In this document: positions 63,910 through 64,000 of the stretch, piece by piece | Position numbering within the stretch: the first letter of the stretch is position 1 | Layout of the letters: every line of letters starts with the position of its first letter | Assembly (NCBI RefSeq): GCF_000716675.1 | Contig: NZ_JNXT01000014.1 | Coordinates: 72,838 to 136,837, forward strand | Reading direction: 5' to 3' | Source: Streptomyces alboflavus | GTDB lineage: Bacteria > Actinomycetota > Actinomycetes > Streptomycetales > Streptomycetaceae | DNA length: 64,000 nt | Translations under genes and position numbers: made by a program | The notes under the pieces: model-generated | What the model saw: only the letters and a program-made list of their open reading frames with translations | What the model was told of the DNA's origin: nothing | Databases searched by the model: none

Positions 63910-64000
63910 TGCTGCGTTCCTCAAAGGACGTACTCATAGCGGCGCCGTCGTGTGCGGGTGGGAGGGGCCGGTCGGCCCCAGACCCAGGGCTGGGCGCGGG

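Noticed and set aside
63725..63937. 70-codon minus-strand frame as a gene
   Set aside because: It lies almost wholly in the inverted-repeat element and has no protein features.

Overview
The window is very GC-rich (codon third positions almost all G or C) and reads as a Streptomyces or close-relative chromosome. Supporting signs are mycothiol-type enzymes, a zinc-independent L32, an IdeR/DmdR-type iron box, a HelR gene with a rifamycin-associated element, CGNR/ABATE regulators, many leaderless promoters of TANNNT type, and three TTA (bldA-type) codons seen by eye. No rRNA, tRNA, CRISPR array, phage gene or complete insertion sequence was seen. The only mobile-looking DNA is small palindromic elements.

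Layout. 1-7.6 kb: a truncated unknown gene, a MerB-family protein, a mycothiol-isomerase-family enzyme, a multidrug-type ABC exporter, a D-threonine-aldolase-family PLP enzyme, and an OhrR-like MarR regulator divergent from an alpha/beta hydrolase. 7.6-15.9 kb: a ROK repressor divergent from a sugar ABC importer plus GH1 beta-glucosidase, then a GntR regulator divergent from a YbhB/PEBP protein and a DtxR-family regulator. 16-34.5 kb: a second-type MurJ flippase, then a long run of genes that together read as a collagen/hydroxyproline utilisation island. 34.5-46 kb: a reductase, an aldo-keto reductase, an MFS pump, a methionyl-tRNA synthetase behind what looks like a textbook attenuation leader, an F420-type oxidoreductase, ASCH protein, HelR and small regulators. 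46-64 kb: two CGNR regulators with matching GTAAC operators, an MFS pump, a TetR/P450 pair, an ECM4-type GST, a glycosyltransferase, a TipA-like regulator, Zur-box L32, a secreted TNT-domain protein, a Tat lactonase, PanE, an isochorismatase-family protein, an iron-box DUF2470 gene, a formaldehyde-detoxification pair and a 169-bp fold-back element.

How the genes work together. In the central island a secreted M6-type protease (17682-18869) could cut protein outside the cell. A Dpp-type peptide importer (28655-34543) would bring peptides in. An Xaa-Pro aminopeptidase and a prolyl aminopeptidase would free proline and hydroxyproline. Hydroxyproline epimerase, a three-subunit D-hydroxyproline dehydrogenase, a DapA-type deaminase and an aldehyde dehydrogenase would then carry hydroxyproline to 2-oxoglutarate. 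Three promoters in this island share a 16-bp motif (TGTGA-A/C-ATT-N-TA-C/T-TG-A/G) that in two cases sits between the -35 and -10 boxes, so the island looks like one regulon whose regulator is not in the window.

The most interesting separate signals are that shared operator, the Met-Met leader peptide and alternative hairpins before the methionyl-tRNA synthetase, the paired CGNR operators, and an apparent AUC start codon for MurJ. All coordinates and motif matches come from reading the sequence; family names come from recognised motifs; no database search was run.
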